Assembly (NCBI GenBank): GCA_022264855.1
Contig: JABYQU010000005.1
Location: 930,001-994,000, forward strand
Direction of reading: 5' to 3'
Length of the DNA stretch: 64,000 nt
Source of the DNA: Lenzites betulinus
Taxonomy: Eukaryota > Basidiomycota > Agaricomycetes > Polyporales > Polyporaceae
Each line of letters opens with the position of its first letter. Positions within the stretch are counted from its first letter, which is position 1. The notes below the pieces were generated by a model. That model had not been told where the DNA came from, searched no databases, and was given only the letters and a program-made list of their open reading frames with translations. The position numbers and the translations under genes were made by a program. Below are positions 58,612 through 64,000 of this stretch, piece by piece.

Positions 58612-59788
58612 ATGGCCAGCGACAAGTCTACCCTGCCTCTCGTTCTCGTAGTTGGCGCCACAGGCCATACAGGCGGCAGCATCGCCCACGCTCTTCTGGA
58701 CTCGCACAACTTCGTTTGTCTTTCGACTCCTATCCCTGTTGAGTAAGCTCTAATTCAGCATTGATTTTATGCAGCGCGTCGCGGCGCTCATCCGCCCTGC
58801 CTCCGAGACCAAGCCCGCCACGCAGGCACTCCGCGCTGCCGGCGTGGAGATCCGCCTCGGGGACATCACCGACGACCTTGCGAAGCTGAAGGCGCACCTC
58901 GCTGGCGTCGCCATCGTAGTCAGCGCGGTCGTCGCCTGGACCGTCACCGAGCAGAAGGACCTCATCCGCGCTGCGAAGGAGGTCGGCGTGCAGCGCTTCG
59001 TGCCGTGCGACTTCGGCACGCCCGGAAAGCGCGGCGTCCGCGCGCTCCACGACCTGGTACGTCCTGGGGAACGCATGTGTTTGACCGGATTGCTGATGTG
59101 TCTGTGTGACTTCAGAAACTGGACATCCGGGAGTTCATCCAGGAGCTCGGTGTGCCGCACACCTTCATCGACGTCGGCTGGTGGATGCAGCTCGCGGTGC
59201 CGCTCCCGTCGCGCAGCGCAGCGCTCGACGTCGCAAAGGCCATGACGTACGAGCTGCACGGCACTGGCAAGCAGAGCTACCTGCTCACCAACCGCGAGCA
59301 CATCGGCACGTTCGTCGCGCGCATCATCGCGGACCCGCGCACCCTGAACAAGGCCGTCATCGTGTGGGAGGATGAGGTGCGAGAGGAGGACGCACATGCG
59401 CTCGGCGAACGCCTGTCCGGCGAGGAGGCCGCGCTGAAGGCGAAGAGGCGTCTTGTGAGTGAGAGACGGCTGCTGTTGCTGCCAGTGTGCTGATCTTTGT
59501 GATCGCCGCACGCAGTTGTCCAAGGAGCAAATCGAGGCGCAGGCGGCGGAGGCCACGGCGCTGGTGGAGAAGAACCCGACCAACCCTCTGGCGCACGCGA
59601 CGCAGTCGTGGAACGAGTACATGATCAGCATCCACATTCTCGGAGAGAACACGCTCGCCTACGCGAAGAGCTTGGGCTACTTGGATGCGCGCGAGCTGTA
59701 CCCCGACGCGCCGAAGTACACCTTTGAAGACTTTGCGAAGGAGTATTACGCCTTGGAGGAGCCCGGGCGGGAGTATCTGGGGCTTTAG
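58612..59788 (+). CDS. NmrA-like / isoflavone-reductase-like NAD(P)-binding protein, copy 2
   Basis: Exons 58612-58713, 58775-59056, 59116-59454, 59516-59788; 996 nt, 331 residues, same exon lengths as copy 1. I count 23 base differences in the coding sequence, producing only three amino-acid replacements: Val to Ile in the ALVRP segment, Met to Thr in HIGM, and Ala to Arg in DEVAEED. The excess of silent changes indicates that both copies have been under selection. The upstream region differs by several small indels, so expression may differ. The nucleotide-binding loop is intact. Confidence 0.92.
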
Positions 59789-62700
59789 GCGAGCGCGCGG
59801 GCGATCGTCGAGGGCGGGCGCGTGCACGGTGCCGAGCATGCGCGGGGCGGGCGCGGACCGGCGGCGGATGTGTTTGTAGAGAGAATCGGACCGGCGGCGG
59901 ATGTGTTTGTGGAAAGAATCGAATAGACTGCGTGGATAGTAGGGAGTAGTACTCGACGGGGAGTAGTATCCGACGGTGTGTGGACAGTAGGGAGTAGTAC
60001 TCGACTGCGTGGACGGCGGGAAGGAGTTCCCGACGACAGGGTGTAGTGGGAGAGAGTTGCGTGGAAGGTGAGTCCATTGGACACAAGTAGCAGTCGTTGT
60101 AAGAGTCGCAGCAATATATTTTATTACTTCTCGGACAACGCACAGAGGGCACGGTCGTACTCTACGCTATGCTACTCGCCATACGTTCAGACCGCTCGCC
60201 CTCCCTCCGAGCGCGCCGCCGACAGCTCGATGTACATACCAAAGACGTGAACTCGCGCCATCCGGAGCCCACGCGCCACGCGCACTTGCGCGAACAATGG
60301 CGACGATGGCCGCCCCGCGGACCCACGCCGCCCGCCGGGGGACGCCGCGCTCGTTGCCGCGTTCGCCCTGCGCTCCCGTTCTCTGGCCGCGTGAGGATGG
60401 CGGCGGATCCGCTGGGCCCGCTGGGCCCGCACCGTAGCCGGATTTCACCCCGGAGTTTGTGTGTTTCGCCGCTGGCGCGCTGGCGGCCCGCGCGTTGTCG
60501 TACCGCGCACCTCGCGTCGGCCCATTTGACAGGACTGGACGGGAGGCTGGCAGCGTTTGCGGTCGCGTCCGAACCCCTGCGCGCAAGCCGCACTCCCTCA
60601 TTTGTCCATCCGGCTGCCCCACAACGGTTCCCCGCTCGTGCGAGAGCCTGCCGGTGTGCGTCGAGTCGAAGGCGCGCTGCGCTGCGCGAAGAGTGTCAGA
60701 AATCGGACACCGCGACTTTATCGAAATCGAGACTTACTTTCAGGACATCCCAACGCTAGCCTTCCCCGCGCGCTGCGCTACGTCGCCTGCCGGTCGCGCT
60801 GAGAAGTCGACCGCTGCTGCGACCGCTGCTGCACGGCGGCACGCGGATACGCAGCCCGTCGACTTGGACGTGTGCGTTGCGCGCGCTGTGCTCCGTTCTC
60901 CCGGGCGGCTTCGTCGCTTTGTGCACCGACCGGCACTGTCCCGGCGAGTCCAGTGCGTGCAGCGCGTGCAGCGGAAGCCCTGGTAAGGTATGAGAGTGCA
61001 GCAAACTACAAACGGACGGCGTACTCACCTCTTACGCGTCGCGGTCGTGGATACGACCCTCCTCTCGAGCACCTTGCCTCAAGCTCACCTCGGATCGCGG
61101 TGAATGGCGGGGGATGGGCACGACAGAGCGAAGGGAACGGGCAGCGCAGAGAGAAGAGAACGGGCAGCGCAGAGGGCGGGCAACGGGCAGCGCAGAGGGC
61201 GGGGTCGCGGGAGCCGGCGTAGCGGCGTAGCGGGAGAGGGGGGCGTCGGGCCATCGCGGACGCAGGGGGCACAACCATACTTATGTAGTGGACTCACAGT
61301 GAGGAACCGAAATGATGCACGTCAGCTCCCGGAGCGCGCGCGCTGCATGCACCTCCCGAACGGCGTCCGATTTCTTCGTTTGGTCATACTCATCGAGTCC
61401 ACGGCCGTCGTCTGACAGCACCGAAAGCGGAAAGTGCATGAATCACTCACCAGCGGGGCGGCCGATTTCCGATTTCCGCCTTGTATTCGCCACACGAGGG
61501 GGCACGACGCCGTCCTGCGGCAAGTGCGAGCTCGCGTACGCACACAACACTTGCCAGTGTCCTCGCACGGATGGCGTGCAAAGATACAAAGCTGGCGCCG
61601 CCCGCGCCCGCGCCCGCGAGTATACTGACCCAGAGTCGCCGCCGTAGCACGGCTGATGCGGCCGCGACGCTGTGTTCTGAGCTGCGTCCTGGGAATGCCG
61701 CCGCGACAGGAATGCGCCCGTCGTGCCTGACCCATCGCAGGGAAGACGCCGTCCACAAACGGGAGCGTGCGCGCGAAGCGGCGGGGCGCCGGGACGCCGG
61801 GACGCTCGTCGAGGGCTGGCGCGTTTATTCCGGCGGGCGCCGAGTTTGCAGCAAGTCTGCGCAGTTCGGTTCTGCTCTAATGACGGCGAACGTCAGCCCA
61901 TGCGTGCACCACATGAATGCGAGTCAACGTACCCAATGGCGGAGCAAATGGGCGTGAAGCCGAGACGCGGCGGGCGATTCTCTGGACGCGCCCCCGACTC
62001 GGAAAATGCGCGAAAAAGCCGATTGTGGGACTTGCTCCGTTCGTGCGTTCGTGCTGAAACTTGGCAGGCCCATTCCGTGTGCTCCAGCGACCGTCCACAC
62101 AAAGGTTCCGCGCGGGCATGCGATGACAGTGCTGCGGCGGCCTTGAGAGTCCGGTGTTGTCCTGATGACGGCGCAGCGCGAGCGATCCCTCCGCGTCACC
62201 GTGTGCATGACCGGGCAGGCCCCGTCCTTCCACGAGAGCGTGGCAGCATGCGTACGAAGTAACGGGGCGGGCGCCAGGGCGGGCGTCCGGAGCGGGGCGG
62301 GGCTAGGAGCCGCGCTAGGCGCGCTCCTTTTCGTGCACGCCCGCGGCATAAGTCCGCGCAAAGAGCGCGCAGCTCGCTTCCGCTCTGAACATGTCAAATG
62401 TCAGCGCGGGCGTACACAGTGTATATAAGAGCATGCCTACCACGTTGCGAGCCCAGGGGATGCGAAGCCGATGCGCGGTCGGCGGGTTTCTGAACCGATC
62501 CTCGAAAACGCGCGAAATCGTTGGTTTTGAGACTTGCGTCGTTCGCGCTGAAACTTGGCAGGCGTGTTCGGCATGTTCGAACGACTAGCCTCACAAAACA
62601 CCAGCGCGCGCATGCGCGAATACGGCTGCCCGCGCACGATGTTGTGTTTGTGTCCATGAAATGACGGAAATCGGCGCAAATGAGATCTTCGTGGACCGGC

Positions 62701-63541
62701 CCGAAACTGGCAGGGTATATGCGCCCCGGCACTGGCATGTTGGCGTCGAGAGGGCGAGTGTGGCGGTTGCGTCGTTGAGCCGCGCGAGAGAGATCTTTCG
62801 CAAATGCGAGAAAGATGGGGCCGCAGCTCTTCACGGCGACTTGCTACGCGGTGGGCTCCGTATAGGGGAGCCGAGGAGAGGCGAGGGGCATGCACGGAAG
62901 TGAATTCGACGCCGGTGGGTGCACGGGACAGTGCGCTGACGACATTGCGAGACACGTGCCGAAGTGCTCCGGGGATGGCTAGAAATCACTAATAGTCAGC
63001 TTGTTTCGTGCTGCGAGATCGAATGGGGCACCTGAACGATACTGAAAGAAGCGAAAGAAGCTTCAGATAGCCCTTGTGCGCTTGCGCGGGCGGCGCGCGG
63101 GACACAGGGCGTCATACGAGGCCGATACGAGGGCGGCTTGCAGCGCGAAGGTGTTCCCGGCTGCGGTGACTGATGGAGGGACTTGTGCGCCCGAGGATGC
63201 TAGATACATGTTGGGTCAACCTTCTGTGATGTTCGCCTTGTGCCGCAGGTGGGCTGCTCCGCGTGGGCGAAGGAAACGAGCGTGGCCCATGGGAGAGCAG
63301 AAGGAAGACGCGATCGAGCGCTGAGCGCTGAGCAGTTCCAAAGTTCCATATCAGGCAGGCATACCAAACTCCAAGATTCAAGCGCCGGCTCATCGCAACG
63401 CGTTCACACTTTTGCTACGGTCTCGCTCAGCCCGTGCGACGCGCGTGAGAATTAAAGTATGGCAATATATACGACATAGACAGCGTGCGCTACTGACAAG
63501 CCAAGATAGCAAAATATGTCCACAACGCCGCCGCCGGGCAT
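59789..63541. other. GC-rich spacer of unit 2 without a supported gene
   Basis: Copy of 50712-54463, including all its small repeats. The only difference noted is one extra G near 62926. Confidence 0.6.
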
Positions 63542-64000
63542 CTAGTACTCCAGTGCAGCACCCATGCACGCCATCCCGGCCATCGCAAGCACGAGCCAGT
63601 CCTCCTCCGTCACCCGCAAGAAGCTCCCAACCGGGTCGTTCGTCATGCAGGGCATCTCGAGCCCATCACCGCCCTGATGCGACCCCGCCGTCGCCGCCCC
63701 GCCCGCGTCCTCCCCGTCCGACTCGTCGAGCACGTACGCTGCGCTCTTGATGCCCTCCTTCGGGAGCACGCGCGCGCGGCGGTACGGACCGTCCAGCTTC
63801 CGGCCCCGCGGAACCTTTGTGTCCCAGCGCTGGATGTGCGCGCATGCGGGTGCGTTGGGCGCCGCAGACGGCTGTGTCGAGGTGAGCTGCACGCCGAGCG
63901 TGTGCAGGCTCGTGGGGTGCAGCACGACGGCCGGGACGACGGTCGGGGGAGACGGCGCAGGCGCGGGCGTGCTGCTGGGATAGACGGATTGCGCATCGCG
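63542..64000 (-). CDS. Hypothetical protein, second copy, cut by the window end
   Basis: Identical to the 3' part of the frame ending at 54464. Open to the window edge. Same reservations about the gene model. Confidence 0.4.
   Translation of the reverse strand, partial: RDAQSVYPSSTPAPAPSPPTVVPAVVLHPTSLHTLGVQLTSTQPSAAPNAPACAHIQRWDTKVPRGRKLDGPYRRARVLPKEGIKSAAYVLDESDGEDAGGAATAGSHQGGDGLEMPCMTNDPVGSFLRVTEEDWLVLAMAGMACMGAALEY

Larger units (their letters stand above)
58340..64000 (+). repeat. Tandem duplication, unit 2 (cut by the window end)
   Basis: Second copy of the unit, still aligned to unit 1 (at 54922) where the window stops. See unit 1 for the identity pattern. Confidence 0.97.

Overview
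The window looks like nuclear DNA of a filamentous basidiomycete, most likely an Agaricomycete. The genes are split by many short GT-AG introns of about 45-85 bp, GC content is fairly high, and several proteins belong to families I know mainly from mushroom-forming fungi (a KDZ transposase with CxC cysteine clusters, a Cys-rich F-box protein, a PL14-like lyase, a family built on a Cys/His cluster). I rebuilt the splice forms by hand. In every multi-exon gene given with full coordinates the exon lengths sum to a multiple of three, and the introns remove every in-frame stop.

Layout. 1-11.5 kb is GC-rich, low-complexity DNA with no gene I can support. 11.6-13.4 kb (-) is a sugar transporter. 16.1-20.1 kb holds three adjacent genes (one +, two -) that share one compact Cys/His cluster; the last also has two ubiquitin-interacting-like motifs and a SUMO-interacting-like motif. 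20.4-23.3 kb is repeat-rich and contains a truncated SSH4-like (SPRY) gene. 23.5-25.9 kb (-) is an apparently intact six-exon KDZ transposase. 26.6-28.2 kb is a small LINE-type element that keeps an intact gag-like ORF1, lacks ORF2, and has a 3' stem-loop, a TCA tail and 15-bp target-site duplications. 28.3-29.0 kb is a MITE with 46-bp inverted termini and TTA target sites, followed by an inverted copy of a repeat also present at 9.9 kb. 29.9-33.6 kb (-) is a ten-exon SF1 helicase; 34.1-35.7 kb (+) a nine-exon phosphatidylserine decarboxylase; 36.6-41.3 kb (+) two more sugar transporters with the same exon plan as the first; 43.3-46.2 kb (-) an F-box/Cys-rich protein; 47.6-48.8 kb (+) a PL14-like lyase.

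From 49.27 kb to the window end there is a direct tandem duplication with a period of about 9.07 kb. Each unit begins with an NmrA-like reductase gene. The two reductase genes differ by about 2%, mostly at synonymous sites, yet the next 4.2 kb of apparently non-coding DNA is identical apart from one 1-bp indel.

Overall, core-type genes (helicase, lipid decarboxylase, hexose uptake, F-box, carbohydrate-active enzyme) surround a transposon-rich island that separates the inverted transporter from its two tandem paralogues. I saw no tRNA, rRNA or CRISPR array.
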